Below, one piece after another: positions 22,371 to 34,258 of a stretch of DNA of 64,000 bases (within the stretch, counting starts at the first letter, position 1; each line of letters opens with the position of its first letter). The notes beneath the pieces are model-generated. The model had not been told where the DNA came from. It made no database searches and saw only the letters and a program-made list of their open reading frames with translations. The DNA is from Owenia fusiformis (Eukaryota > Annelida > Polychaeta > Sabellida > Oweniidae). The position numbers and the translations under genes were made by a program. The stretch covers positions 36,296,867 to 36,360,866 of the forward strand of contig CAIIXF020000008.1 of the NCBI GenBank assembly GCA_903813345.2, written 5' to 3'.

Positions 22371-22531
22371 TGTGTTTATAATCCGTGTATATATTGTTTT
22401 TTATTGAAGTTTTCGTCATCTAAACAATAAAACAACACTCTCGAAAGTTTTTCAACCCAGAATGCCACTTAAATATTTCACACATGTATATCACTATAAA
22501 GTTGTAAAAAATTTAGACCCATCATGGAAAA

Positions 22532-22608
22532 ACACTCTGGTATAGTGGTTAGGGTGCTCGCTTGCCACTTCTGCGGCGTGTGTTCGATTCCCCGACGGAG
22601 CACTTTTT
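22532..22608 (+). other. tRNA-like sequence (SINE head or tRNA pseudogene)
   Basis: 'tatagtggttaggg' resembles an A box, and 'tgttcgattcc' a B box, at the usual distance. The 3' part TTCGATTCCCCGACGG is like tRNA-Asp/Glu sequence. A run of five T follows at 22604, as in a Pol III terminator. The acceptor stem pairs over only five bases and the T stem does not pair, so a working tRNA is unlikely. Confidence 0.5.
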
Positions 22609-23744
22609 ATTTTGAATAACAAGCCGGAAGTTTGTTCTCCGCCCGGTTCTCTGATGTCCGGAAATTATGTACACAATTTTTTCTAGAATTCTTGGGCTTG
22701 CTCCATCGCTCAATCATCAATGTTTAATGAAATTAATCACTTGTACCGGCTTTGCTATAGTCACGAGAATACAGGGAATCCCATTTTAAGATGGCAAAAA
22801 GTATGATGAAGACCTGGGGATGAAAGGATCTTGTTTCTTCTAGATCAGCACATCTTGACGCAGTTTATCGTGAATGCAGGGACATCACAGAATACACTTC
22901 CAAATCTATTGCCCATTAGATTTCAATGCTGATTTTAGAATTTTTCACTTGACGATTGAGATATTTTTGCATCTTCCTCAGAATTAAAGCACATGAGACA
23001 GAACAAAGAAAATTTACAGTACAAAAGAGGTGAACTGTCGAGGAAACAGCGGCTTATGCAACACAACAACAACATTTTTATCCTAGCCTCCAATCCATCA
23101 ATAAATGACTCTATAGTACATCAAAATCTTTACGAAACGGACGTTGCGATTTATAGTGGATAAAATGGTAAAAATAACATTTTTCTGGCTATACGTGATT
23201 GCTTGGTCTTACACCTTCTCTGGTGAACCAGAGACATATATTTTGGATGTATGCATGAACAATTATCAAACATTTACTTTTCAAAATCGATGTTTGAACC
23301 TTTAAAAACCAAATTTAGACTGGGGATTGAAAAGGTTCTTTTATTTCTCTCGGTAGACCGGAAGTAAATTCATGAGTCGAGCAAAAAGTGATAATGTTTT
23401 TTATGAAGTGGGGAAGTCAAAACAGTACTTATAGAAGTCATAGAAGTCATTAGAAGATCATTTAAAACCATTCAAATCGACGGCAAAGTTTAATAGTTGA
23501 AATGACTGAAATCTTTATATGTTCTTCTTCATCTTCGCGGACCTCAGAGAAGTCACTTCCGGTTTAATAATCAGTGATTTTATCGAGCAAAAAATTTTCT
23601 TTTTGAATTTGTCCGATATCTGCTAATATGGTATGTATATTTGTGCTGATTGTTAAATTACAAAATAGGTTGGGTATAGAATATGTCAAAGTCGTTTGAT
23701 CTTGTCCCAGAAGCAATATTTCGTCATTTCTGTCGCCTGGAATT
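22609..23744. other. Noncoding segment between the two palindromic repeats
   Basis: No gene or clear repeat unit. It is bounded on both sides by the AAGGCTCTCTAGC palindromes and begins with the tRNA-like sequence. Confidence 0.35.
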
Positions 23745-23898
23745 CCTTAAGGCTCTCTAGCAGAATTGGCTATCAAAATGCTAAAGAGCCTTAAATTTTA
23801 AGGCTCTTTAGCCCAAATGCTAAAGAACCTTAAAATTTAAGGCTCTTTAGCATTTTGGCTAGAGAGCCTTAAATTTTAAGGCTCTCCAGGCGCTGCCT
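23745..23898. repeat. Palindromic repeat AAGGCTCTCTAGC, copy 2
   Basis: Several alternating inverted phrases (AAGGCTCTCTAGC, AAATGCTAAAGAGCCTTAA, GCTAGAGAGCCTT). It can form several overlapping hairpins. Related to 22276-22370. Confidence 0.75.
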
Positions 23899-23962
23899 AA
23901 AGAATTACAAAAGCTATGAAAATTACATGCTGGCGTTCATGTAATAAATTCTTACCTCAGTG

Positions 23963-25543
23963 TAGTGCTCGGACCGTTGATGAAAAGTGGTGCCGGTATT
24001 TCCGTATCTCATTACCGATATTTACCGACTATTTAGCAAGTATTTTAAGGTGACATTTAAGTTAATCTAAAGTACAAAACATGGGAGCCATATTTTTTTG
24101 ATAAAGTCAGAAGATTTTGTATACTGTTTCCTTGTATGTGAATGCATTTCCTGACTAAAGAGACACATAAAAGAAAACCTCACATTTAAACACATTTTTC
24201 ATAGCTATGAATTGGAGGTGCATGGCTCCCCAAAGCTAGCATGAAGAGTGTGAAGTGAGGCTATTTTTGGAAAGTTTCAAGGAGTAGCCTTGCAACAGAA
24301 TTCAAAATTTGCAGATATAATCTTACCTTACCAAGGAACAACGAAGGAGCATGATAATGTGTACACCTTGCATTGTTAGAGTATAATAAAGCTCAAACCA
24401 TTGTGAATTCTTAATATTTCATGTCTACCATTTTGTTTCCTGGAACTATTTTTTAGTCCAGAGTTATCCTCATTCATGTATCCATTGTTTATCATTCATA
24501 AAGCCTCTATCATGTATCTATCATGATAATTATACTGTAATAGATAAAATATACCAGTTATAATCCATGCCACTTGGTGTAGTCACAAAACTTGTATGAG
24601 GATTAATCAGGAAGTCTAGAAGTAGTTCCGGCAAACAGAATGGTGGACATGAAATATTTAGAATTTACAATGGTTTGAGCTTTATTATACTCTAACAATG
24701 CAAGAAGTGCACATTTTCATGCTCCTTCGTTGTTCCTGGGAAAGGTAAGATGATTTGTGGAAATTTTAGACTCTTGCAAATGTGTGACTGTTGCAAGGCT
24801 ACTCCTTGAAACTTTCAAAAATTAGCTTCACTTCGCACTCTTCATGCTAGCTTTGGGGATCCATGCACCTCCAATTCATAGTTTGGAAAAATGCGTTTAT
24901 GTGTGATGTTAACTTTGACATGTTTCATTAGTCAAGATATATAATTCATATACAAGGTAAACAGATTTTAAAAACATTGTGTCTTTATCAAAAGAATATG
25001 GCAGTCATTTTTTGTACTATTTATTTAATTTAGCTTCGCCTTAAAAAAGCTAAAAAAAAGTTTTCCCCAGGGATATTTAGCCAAAAATCTCATAGCACGC
25101 CATACAATACCACTTAATTTATCCGGCTGTAGAAACAGTAGAACCCACTCAGAATAATTTTAAACCACTAAACGATCCTGATTCTAACGGTTCATATGAT
25201 ATAAACTCGTAAAATAAATATGTTTTCGTTCTTTGTATTATCAGCCTCGTTCTGAACTTCAAATCGGGCGATAATAGGTAAAGTGAAACTTCAACGTCAG
25301 GAAAATGGTTAAATTCTGTTTATTTTACTTAGCAATGTACACAAATAGGTTTCTATACATAACAGTTTAGTTAATAAGTGAGAAAAGAAACTATAAAAAT
25401 CATACTGATGAAGGAATTTGGCTGATTCCGCCCAGGAATCTAATTCAGCTGAATTCCGTCCATTGCCGGTAAGAAGATTTTGATGCCGACATTAGGTCAA
25501 ATTAGTGCCGTTGTCGGTAATGCGGTATTACCTCCGACCACTA
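23963..25543. mobile_element. hAT-like non-autonomous element with a large internal hairpin
   Basis: Ends TAGTGCTCGGA... and ...TCCGACCACTA are imperfect inverted repeats, flanked by identical 8-bp CCTCAGTG at 23955-23962 and 25544-25551. An 8-bp duplication and short ends of this kind fit the hAT superfamily. Inside, two ~415-bp inverted arms (about 24040-24456 and 24625-25050) are separated by ~170 bp. No transposase frame remains. Confidence 0.85.
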
Positions 25544-25551
25544 CCTCAGTG

Positions 25552-26375
25552 TATTCAGTGCTCTATTTTCTCTGTCCTAGTTAGTCCAGATATAGTGGAA
25601 TTTGTGTCCATAATGACAAACAAGAACTTCAAAATTTGAAGTGGATATTCACATGTTAATGCTGAATTTTCAAATGTTGAGGTGTTTTTGGAGCCCGATT
25701 GCGCCGCAATGTGGATTGGCTCCCAGAATGCAACATGATACTTGCCAGCTTTCAAAATGCTGTTCCACCATTTACAGACTACAGCTACAGACTTTGTAAG
25801 CCAATTTAGAAGCAATCCAAGATATACAAATGTTTTCCTTATTGCTCAATGGTCTTTACATTTCTTCTGGTGATTATGAAGTAAATTTAACAGACTGTAG
25901 AATATTACATATATCACGGGGGTAAAGCAGACCCGATGATGCAATGAGCTTGCTCGGCGGTATCATGACTGTGTAACGGGTCTAAATGTATAAGTGTGCT
26001 CGGCGGTAGGTTCAAACAACGTGGATCCTCAAAGCAGTGCTCATGGTATATTCGTGTTTTAACATCCGTGTATATCCTATGGGATGTCTACACAATAAAG
26101 TGTTTCAGCATTGCTAACCCTCTCATTATCCAAATGAATGAAGTTTGGTAGGGATATACAAACGAAGCCCTAGAAGAAGATAACTTGAATACTAGTTGAC
26201 TGATTTTCTTCATATTTTTGGAAAGATGTATGTTGGTTAATAGTTTTACGCTAAAATCTTTTTCCAAGATGACTGCATGGTAAATACTGCCCATTTCTAG
26301 TCTATTTCGGTATATAAATGCCTTGATCGACAATGACTATTTTTTAATATATATATGTAGACACAGACTTAACAA
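25552..26375. other. Intergenic, no gene seen
   Basis: Short open frames occur but lack splice or family support. The phrase 'gctcggcggta' occurs twice near 25950-26010. Confidence 0.35.
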
Positions 26376-26772
26376 AATGGATTGGAATTTCCCATTGGTC
26401 TAATGGTCTGGGCCTACAATTTGCCACTAGAGGCGCTACTGTTTCCATACATGCCTAAACCATTGTTGACATATGACATCATTGATATGATATAACTCTC
26501 TACAAAATTATTTATCAATGGATTAGGTTGTCTTCTTTATGTCAAGAGTCCGTAAAACCAGTCAAAACATTGAAATTCTAAAATCTTAGTGACATGCAGA
26601 ATTTTTCAACTCGCAATCATGATATTTATACATTAACAAAGACACAGGAACTGAGGCAAAACAGGCTTCATTTGCTGGAAATGTTATGTTTATGCATGCA
26701 CAGTTAGACCATACAGTGCCTTTAGTGGCAAAAAGACGGAGACTCGGAGACTAGTATTTCCAATCCATTTCT
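26376..26772. mobile_element. Candidate MITE with ATGGATTGGAA ends
   Basis: 'aaatggattggaa' near 26376 is mirrored by 'ttccaatccattt' near 26760. About 0.4 kb between. No target duplication could be fixed, so this is a weak call. Confidence 0.45.
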
Positions 26773-26829
26773 TCAGGTCTGTGATGTAAATTAACTTTGG
26801 CAAAATTAGAGTTGCTTTTAGAAAAACAA

Positions 26830-27130
26830 TGCGCCCCCAGGGGTGGATCTGGGAATCAACAAGGGGGGGGGCCCAAATTTCAAGTCAGAGAAAAAAATGT
26901 CCGTGCTTGCGCGGAAAAAAATTTTGGGCCCCTAAAACCCCAAAGTGGGCCCAAATTTTGAAATTTTGAGGCCCATTTTCTTCAAAATTTGGCCTGAAAT
27001 TAAAAAATAAGGCCTTAAAAGGCCCAGTAATGACCAAAAAGGCCCACTTTTTGGGGCCTGAAGGCCTTTTTTGGCTCAAAATTTTTTTTGGCCCAATTTT
27101 TTTTTTCTGGGCCCACCCACCAGTGCGCCC
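26830..27130. repeat. Degraded GGGCCC-rich repeat
   Basis: Repeated 'gggcccaaattttg'-like phrases and G-runs, with 'gcgccccc' and 'gcgcccc' near the two ends. A related fragment with 'gggcccacaaaag' lies near 52870-52945. Confidence 0.5.
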
Positions 27131-27610
27131 CATTATGACAAGGCTATTGAAAAACTGATTTATGGATTTCTGTAAGGCCATGTTTCAAGTTAAAAATCTA
27201 CTTACATGTAGAAACATTATGCCAGGAAATCTGGTGCAAAAATGAGTCGAGAATATTAATTGACCAGCCTGGTATTGGTAAATTCGCTAAGAATTATTTG
27301 GTGTTAGGTCTGACGCATTATTTTTGAACTTCTAGTTCAAACCCCATTATATAACGCAAAGGCACAACAATATAATTATCATGTGAAGTTTTTAGTATCT
27401 CAAGGTAATGTTTCTTAATGCTCATCATTTACAGCATTCATTACACCAAATATTTAGTTGTATGTAAAGTGTCTCATTCTACTAGAAAATATCTGACCAT
27501 TTTGGTAGTAGATTACTAAGAATGTGTTCACCATTATCAGGCTGTTCAGTTATATTCTTGTTTCATTTTTGTATTTCAGGTGTGTTGGGGGGAAAGTTTC
27601 CACAATCAAG

Positions 27611-28801
27611 ATGTCAAAGGTTAAGAAGCACCCAATTGCAGATCCTAAAAACCCTAGAGTGCTCCTCCGTCCTGTTCGAAAACCATTCAAAGTAAACACT
27701 ACGCCACCTATTGCATCGCAGTTTAATAATCCAGAGTCTAGTGATATTGTTCTCAAAGTTGGTAATGACTTGTACTATAGTCACCGGATTGTTTTATGCG
27801 CTGCAAGTGAAGTGTTCTCAAGCATGCTGGGTCCAGATTGGATTGAATCAAAAAAATCCGAGCTCGTTCTCCGAGAGGACTCATGCTGTGTTAAAGTTTT
27901 TCGCAACTTTCTCCAGTATCTCTATAGCGGCAGCTTGTGCATTAAGAATGACCATGTGTTCAGTGTATTCTTATTGGCGGATAAATATAACGTCAAGAAT
28001 CTGTATGACGAATGCGTAAAACAAATCGTCGATAGTCTGTCCGTCAGAGTAGAGCTGATCCCAACCACGTTTATCTCAAAATCTGTGTCTGCATCGAGTT
28101 TGTCCTTTCTCAGTAGTGATACATCTTCATCGGACAGTGAGAGCAGTGATTCATACGTGAATGTAATTGATCCCTCACCGCATGACTCGCCAATGAAAAG
28201 GCTGTGCAAGAAACAAAAACGCAAAGAAATTCTTGTACCTGAAGAAGGTTTTTCAATGGATCTTGTAATCAAAATGGCAAACTATTTCGCAAATAAGGCA
28301 ATCAGTGAAGCTGCGTTATACAATCTTGAATCACGACTAGTTAACAGTTTCCGTCAAAACAACTACAGCGTATGGAATTCCTTAGATGAATCATTGGTCA
28401 CCAAAATGCTCTCGGACACCAACTTCTACGTCGGAGAAAGCATCCTGTTTAGTGCAACAAAAAAATGGTTGAACTTTCATCCAGATCGACAAAAAAAAGA
28501 CGTCATAAAAAGGGTGATATCTCAAATCAGATTTCCAGTTCTCTCAATAGAGGAACTTTATGATGTTGAACAAGATGAAATCATTAGAGGTTGTGATGAG
28601 GCTAAAGAACTTGTTACTGATGCCATACGATTCAATCTATTCAAAGGATGTAAGAAAGCGACATCCAATGAAAACTGGAATGCACCCAGATATCAAAGGC
28701 GTTGCAAGAAAGAGAAAGGTTTTGAATACCTTGGTATGCCAGCTATGTTTGAGATGCTGAAACCATCTGGAAGCAGTAGCAAGAAAAAGAAATTGTCATA
28801 A
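27611..28801 (+). CDS. BTB-BACK domain protein
   Basis: 396 aa with the coding region in a single exon. The ATG at 27611 was chosen because a TTTGTATTTCAG acceptor at about 27569-27580 precedes it; the open frame's earlier Met at 27524 lies in the presumed intron. Residues ~43-147 form a BTB/POZ domain (SSDIVLKVGNDLYYSHRIVL, a FSSMLG-like turn, FLQYLYSGSL, LADKYNVKNL). Residues ~155-205 are a Ser/Asp-rich linker ending in the basic KRLCKKQKRK. Residues ~210-330 look like a BACK domain (GESILFSATKKWLNFHP, IRFPVLSIEELYDVE). BTB-BACK proteins often act as Cullin-3 substrate adaptors. No Kelch, MATH or zinc-finger partner is present, and the C-terminus ends in a basic SSSKKKKLS, so the substrate-binding part is unclear. 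AATAAA at 29204-29209 could serve as polyadenylation signal. Confidence 0.85.
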   Translation: MSKVKKHPIADPKNPRVLLRPVRKPFKVNTTPPIASQFNNPESSDIVLKVGNDLYYSHRIVLCAASEVFSSMLGPDWIESKKSELVLREDSCCVKVFRNFLQYLYSGSLCIKNDHVFSVFLLADKYNVKNLYDECVKQIVDSLSVRVELIPTTFISKSVSASSLSFLSSDTSSSDSESSDSYVNVIDPSPHDSPMKRLCKKQKRKEILVPEEGFSMDLVIKMANYFANKAISEAALYNLESRLVNSFRQNNYSVWNSLDESLVTKMLSDTNFYVGESILFSATKKWLNFHPDRQKKDVIKRVISQIRFPVLSIEELYDVEQDEIIRGCDEAKELVTDAIRFNLFKGCKKATSNENWNAPRYQRRCKKEKGFEYLGMPAMFEMLKPSGSSSKKKKLS

Positions 28802-29253
28802 AAAAGACTGACAGTGATAATTATGTTTAATATATAGACTTGTGTTTTTCTTCAGAAGGGCATGGCATTTCTCAAAAGTATTGGGAATTACAACTGAATT
28901 CTTCTCATGATCAATCAATTTTTCAAGAAACGTGGACTAGGATCTTTTTTGGTTACAATTCCTAGAAAACCATTATCTTCTATTTAAACAATGAGGCATG
29001 GTTATGGATTACAAAAATGGCACCCAAAATTAGAATGACATTGTAAACTCACTACTATTGACTCATTGGTTTGGGTGCACAAATGAGCTATGATTGGGAT
29101 TATGAATAGACTTTATAATGTTTATCAATTTCACTTTTCTAATGGCATTTTTTCTTTACAGTTTTGTACATAAATGTTCAATAGAGGACTTGCTATATAG
29201 ATGAATAAATAGATGGCAGTTGTAGTTTTGGTCAGGCCAGAATAGTATTCATA
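28802..29253. other. 3' flank of the BTB-BACK gene
   Basis: Probable 3' UTR and spacer, with AATAAA at 29204-29209. No other feature. Confidence 0.4.
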
Positions 29254-29391
29254 ATAGGGAATTTAAGCTTGCATATAAATTTGAAACGCCAACCTATACG
29301 TATGACCAATCCCCCACATACAAATGCATCACTTAAATATTTTCTGTTCATATTTAGGTTGTGAAAAACATTGCAAGCTTAAACTCCCTAT
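29254..29391. mobile_element. 138-bp MITE with ATAGGGA..TTAAGCTTGCA ends, copy 1
   Basis: Left end ATAGGGAATTTAAGCTTGCA and right end TGCAAGCTTAAACTCCCTAT are inverted repeats. A second copy in the opposite orientation lies at 50264-50394, sharing the interior phrases 'acctatacgtatg' and 'aaatgcatc'. Confidence 0.85.
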
Positions 29392-29829
29392 TATGGGGAC
29401 AACTGACAAAGGTATCTAATTTCCTGATTTATCAAATATTTCCAATTGATGTCAAACTCCATTTGTAGTGATCTCCTCAGCATCAAAGCAAGTGGTCACA
29501 GATTTTAAAAACAGGCTTGCACCCACCTTAGAATTATCTCGCCTACTTGAAATTTTTGACCAATTTCGTTCTGAATCGTTCAGATCATTTTGCTCTTAAT
29601 TTGAAAAAAGTGGTTTGAATGGAAAATTATCAAATGGAAAATCATCAAATGAAAAAAAATTGTAGGAGACTGCTAAGCTATAAAGCAAAGCCTCTATTGT
29701 CAGTGGGTTGAATAATTGCTTTTACTATTATATAACACTTAAATTCTTGTGAAATTAATAGAAGGTCATGATTTGCATGTAAAAGAGTATGACATAGGGA
29801 CAAGATGAAGGTGCATAGGAACACGATCG
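29392..29829. other. Spacer with a repeat fragment
   Basis: 'gcttgcacccacct' near 29515 recalls the MITE family of 19531-19741 on the other strand. Otherwise nothing is seen. Confidence 0.3.
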
Positions 29830-30300
29830 AGAGTTGATTAAGGGACATGTTCAAGGGTTGATGAAGGGACATGATCAAGGGTTAATGAAGGGACATGATC
29901 AAGGGTTGATTAAGGGACACGATCAAGGGTTGATGAAGGGACATGATCAAGGGTTGATGAAGGAACGTGATCAAGGGTGATAAAGGGACATGATGGAGGT
30001 TTGATGAAGGGACATGATAGAGGGTTGATGAAGGGACATGATCAAGGGTTGATGAAGGGACATGATCAAGGGCTGATTAAGGGACGAGATCAAGGATTGA
30101 TGAAGGGACATGATCAAGGGTTGATGAAGAGACATGATCAAGGGTTGATGAAGGGACATGATCAAGGGACGAGATAAAGGGTTGATGAAGGGACATGATC
30201 AAGGGTTGATGAAGAGACGTGATCAAGGGTTGATGAAGAGACATGATCAAGGGTTGATGAAGGAATGTTATGAAAGGACATGATCAAGGAATGTGATCAA
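29830..30300. repeat. 24-bp minisatellite
   Basis: About 18 units of 'gggttgatgaagggacatgatcaa' and variants. Because 24 is a multiple of three, long artificial open frames appear on both strands; they are not genes. Confidence 0.95.
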
Positions 30301-30700
30301 AGGTTGTGATGAAGGGACATGATCAAGGGGTTTGGTGAAGGAATGTGATCAAGGGATGTGATGAAGGGACATCAAGGAGTGTGATGAAAGGATATGGTCA
30401 AAGTATGTGATGATGGGACATTAGGTCAAGGGGTGTGATAAAGGGTTATGATCAAGAAGTGTGATGAAGGGACATCAAGGAGTGTGATGAAAGGATATGG
30501 TCAAAGTATGTGATGATGGGACTTTAAGTCAAGGGGTGTGATAAAGGGTTATGTTCAAGAAGTGTGATGAAGGGACATCAAGGAGTGTGATGAAAGGATA
30601 TGGTCAAAGTATGTGATGATGGGACGTTAGGTCAGGGGGTGTGATAAAGGGTTATGTTCAAGAAGTGTGATGAAGGGACGTCAAGGAGTGTGTTTTAGGG
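30301..30700. repeat. Higher-order repeat next to the 24-bp minisatellite
   Basis: About three to four ~105-bp units made of degenerate 'gtgatgaagggacatcaagg' and 'ggatatggtcaaagtatgtg' phrases. It appears to derive from the neighbouring 24-bp array. Confidence 0.85.
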
Positions 30701-31266
30701 CATGGTAATGTATGCAATAAACAGGGAATATTTATATATGGAAACAGATGTAAAAATATTAATGAATATTATGAGTTACATATTTTAATAAATAAATGTT
30801 TAATCAGGGACTTGCTTGTTTATTTCTATGATTAAAAATAATTATGCACAGAAGTTACCTCATTAAAATGAAATCAAGCAAAGCATGATTATCTAAAAAA
30901 GGGAATTGCCCCACATTATATAATGACAACCCAAAACTACAATTATTTTGTCTTTAACTTCCAACTTCAGTATTCCATTCCATTGTACATGTGGTTAACA
31001 ATCTCTTTACTCATATATTCTGAATATTCTTATATTCATTTTTCATAAGCTATTTTTCTGTTAAAAATGGACCACTCACAACAAGATGTTCCAAGATTTG
31101 AAAATGTTAAAAATCTATGGGTTTTTTTCTTGAAGGAGAAAAATGTTGACATATGAGAGACTTTCACACAACATTTTTAGCTCAACATATCTAAAATTTA
31201 TAACACATTCTCCAGATTTATGGATAAGCCATTTTGTTTTATTGAAATAAAATGTGGTTTTTTAAA
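30701..31266. other. AT-rich spacer
   Basis: No gene or repeat recognised. Confidence 0.35.
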
Positions 31267-31429
31267 GTTTTTTTATTATCATTTAAACAAAACAAATTAC
31301 AAACACAGCAAGGGCCGAAGCAATGCATTATTGGCCCTGGTAGTCAAGAATTTAAATAATGTAAAGTGAAGTTGCAATGAGATTTAAGGATCAACTCGGT
31401 AATGCAGAACAGTATATAAAAATAAAAAC
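31267..31429 (-). mobile_element. Probable 3' end of the damaged LINE
   Basis: Follows the ORF2 stop on the minus strand and contains 'agggccaataatgcattgct'. An exact 3' boundary or tail could not be fixed. Confidence 0.4.
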
Positions 31430-34258
31430 TTACTCATTTAAAATAGTAACAATTAACTGCAGAAAACCTGCAGTCATTTCAACAATTTTCTGATTTGTCA
31501 GATACGATAATGAGCAATCACCGTATAACAAATAATTTACCCTGTCTTGCTGTCTGAGTTGACCAAACACGGTTAAATCAAAGGATGGCAGTTCCCCAAG
31601 TTCTTCCAAAAACAAGTTTCGCTGAACAATGAATAGAGGGCAGTGTAATAATAGGTGCATTGTAGACTGTGATCTAAAGCCACAATTACAACTTGGAATA
31701 TCAATGTTTCTAAAATTATGTGTGAATAAATGCTGCCTAAAAATAAAGTCACATCGAGTCTTATTCAAAGTTGATTCAGTCTTCCTATCAAGATGCAATT
31801 TTGGAGTAGGTAGCTTTATTTTAGAATTTTGAATATGTTTCCTCAGGTTAAACTTAAAACAATTTCTAGATTGGATAGCTTTCAAATCACCAGGCAGTTT
31901 CTCCCATGATGTTATACAAGATATCACTGTACCCTTTCTGATCTTGGCCTTACAGTGAGCTGGTATTCTAAAAGATCTGACTCTGCGTAACCGATTTCCA
32001 TTATTCATTACATTATGATTTCTATATAAAGAAAAGGCCTGGTTTACATAGGAAGGCATTTTGTTGTTATTTATGACGTCATAAGTAAACAATAGTTTCT
32101 TTTCATCCCTCCTGGCCCCTAGGGACCTCCAACCTAAGCATGAGGTGACTTTGGTTGCATTTGTACCTTGGGTACATCCACTGACAATCAATGCTGCCCT
32201 ATACTGAATACTATCCAATTTAGAAAGTAAATTTAAGTTTGCACAATCAAAAATGATATTCCCATATTCTAAGTGAGGTAGTATAAATGCCATATAAATC
32301 TTCTCTAGATGTTGTGATCTTAAGTTATGTTTTAGTGCCATAAGTGGGTTCAACATCCTGTTACATTTAACAATTATACTGTTAATGTGTTCTTCAAAGT
32401 TTAAAGCCTTGTCTAGAATAAGTCCAAGATGTTTGTGACTATTGGTGAAAGGGATAGAGTCACCATTTAACACAATAGGAATTTGAGCAATTGGAGTTCT
32501 AGTTTTGGACTGGAAAAACACTTCCTTACTTTTACTTGTCTTAAATTTTAATTGCCAAGTCTTTGACCAGATCTCTATTCTATTAACATCGCTTTGGAGT
32601 TTTAGATAAGTTTCATGAACTGAGTCCTCCTTTTTGACAGGTAGAAAAATTGAGCTATCATCAGCATAAAGGTACAGAGTGCTATTTAAAACTGCATCAG
32701 CTAGGTCATTGATATAAAGTAAGAAAAACAGGCGACCTAATATTGACCCTTGAGGAACCCCACAATTTATTACTCCTTTGTCAAACCCCCCTAAATCCCT
32801 TCCTCCTGTCCCTAGAATCCCTTCCATTGTCCCATCAATATTGTCATATAGAGTATCTGAATTTATTGAAGTTGTACCATTCACCCTAACTTTTAATTTT
32901 CTGTTATTAAGGTAGGACCCTATCAGATTAATAATGTTCTCACAGATACCGTATGATTTTAGCTTATGGAGAAGTAAGTAGTGGGGGACGCCGTCAAACG
33001 CACCCTCAATATCAAGAAAGATCCCTCTAGTAGAAATATTATGGTCAAAATTTGAAGTAATCATATTTACAATAGATACAAGTTGTTTCTGAGTGTCATG
33101 CCCAGGTAAAAACCCGGATTGGTTCTGATACAAAAGATTGTTAGATGACACATGTTTGAATATTGAATCATATATGACGCGTTCAAAAATTTTGGAAATA
33201 TTACTTAAAAGGCAAACTGGCCGATAGTTCCCTGGGTCAACTTTTGAGGATTTATTTTTGAAAATGGGGACAATAATGCCCTGCTTCCAACAATTAGGAA
33301 ATTTGCCTTTAGTAAGAATGAGTTTAAAAAGTTTATGAAGTTCTGCATCAAGTGAATCTGCCACCAGTTTAAGCATTTTATTTGTAATGTTATCATCACC
33401 CCCCTTTTTGTTTGATTTAAGCTCCCTCAAATGTTTATTTATTGACTGCTGTGAAAGATCAATTTCATTTAGCATGTTATCAGTTTTTCTTTGACAAGTT
33501 GGTAAAGTTTGATCAACAATGTTGTGATGAAATTTCTGTAAAAATTGATGGAGAAATGCATTAGCTTTAGCATGGTCATCTTCAATGATCGTCCTGTTAA
33601 TCTCTAAAAAAGGAATTCCTGATGCAAATTTAGAACCTATTAATTTTTTAATGATGGTCCAATAATTTTTCTTACTAGCTGCCTCTTCATCAAGATTACT
33701 GCACATCTTGTCCTGATAACTGGTTTTTGCATGAACAATTGCATCTGAGACTAAATCACATTGATGTTTAAATGTTGTGAAGTTAAAATCATTTCTATTC
33801 TTAATTAATTTTCTATACAATTTATCTTTCTTATTTAATGCTGATTTCACTTCATGTTTAAACCAGGGCATATCACTTTTCTTTATAAATTTCACTTTGG
33901 ATGGAATATAAGTTTGAAAAATCTCAAACAATGCATTGGTAAAATTTACAGTGACAGTATCAATGTCTTTGTGAGATAAAAGTGCATCCCAGTTAAAATC
34001 AGATACAGCTTGATTCAACTGTAAAATGTTAGCATCACTGTAATGCCAGATCTGCTTATAATCCCCTGCATGTCTATCAGGCAGAGAGAAATCTAAAAGT
34101 GCTGAAACAGAGCTATGGTCAGAACCCCCAATTGGCAGTTTTACCTCAGATTTTAATACCTTTCCAGGAAAATTTGAGAAAACTAAATCCAAACATGAGC
34201 TAGAAGTGGCTGTAATTCTAGTAGGCTCCTCAATGAATTGGGTCAGAGAATTATTCAC
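31430..34258 (-). pseudogene. Non-LTR retrotransposon ORF2 (LINE), 5'-damaged
   Basis: An open frame of about 940 codons. It starts inside the endonuclease domain (SDHSSV near its N-terminus) and continues through a reverse transcriptase with FLDIEGAFD, GVPQGSIL and YADDSS. It ends with a Cys-His motif (SCNCGF...MHLLLHC). Upstream on the same strand, GGDFNSRSQKWW is readable at about 34270-34345, but a TAA precedes it and a frameshift with a TGA separates it from the main frame, so the endonuclease is broken. The frame opens on GTG, not ATG. About 30 extra residues lie between the palm strand and GVPQGS. Jockey/CR1-like by motif order; clade uncertain. It lies between the BTB-BACK gene and JKAMP, on the opposite strand. 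Confidence 0.85.

Noticed and set aside
22532-22608. Functional tRNA gene
   Set aside because: The acceptor stem is only five pairs and the T stem does not pair, so it is listed only as tRNA-like.
25555-25815. 86-codon minus-strand frame
   Set aside because: No family resemblance, no supporting splice sites, and it begins at the border of the hAT-like insertion.
27524-27610. N-terminal extension of the BTB-BACK protein that looks like a signal anchor (MFTIIRLFSYILVSFLYF)
   Set aside because: An acceptor (TTTGTATTTCAG) lies inside it, and the sequence is typical of a pyrimidine-rich intron end. The MSKVKKHP start fits a cytoplasmic or nuclear BTB protein better.
29971-30177. Open frames on both strands encoding MSLHQPLI- or GLMKGHDQ-type repeats
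   Set aside because: 24-bp minisatellite translated by chance. No gene structure around it.
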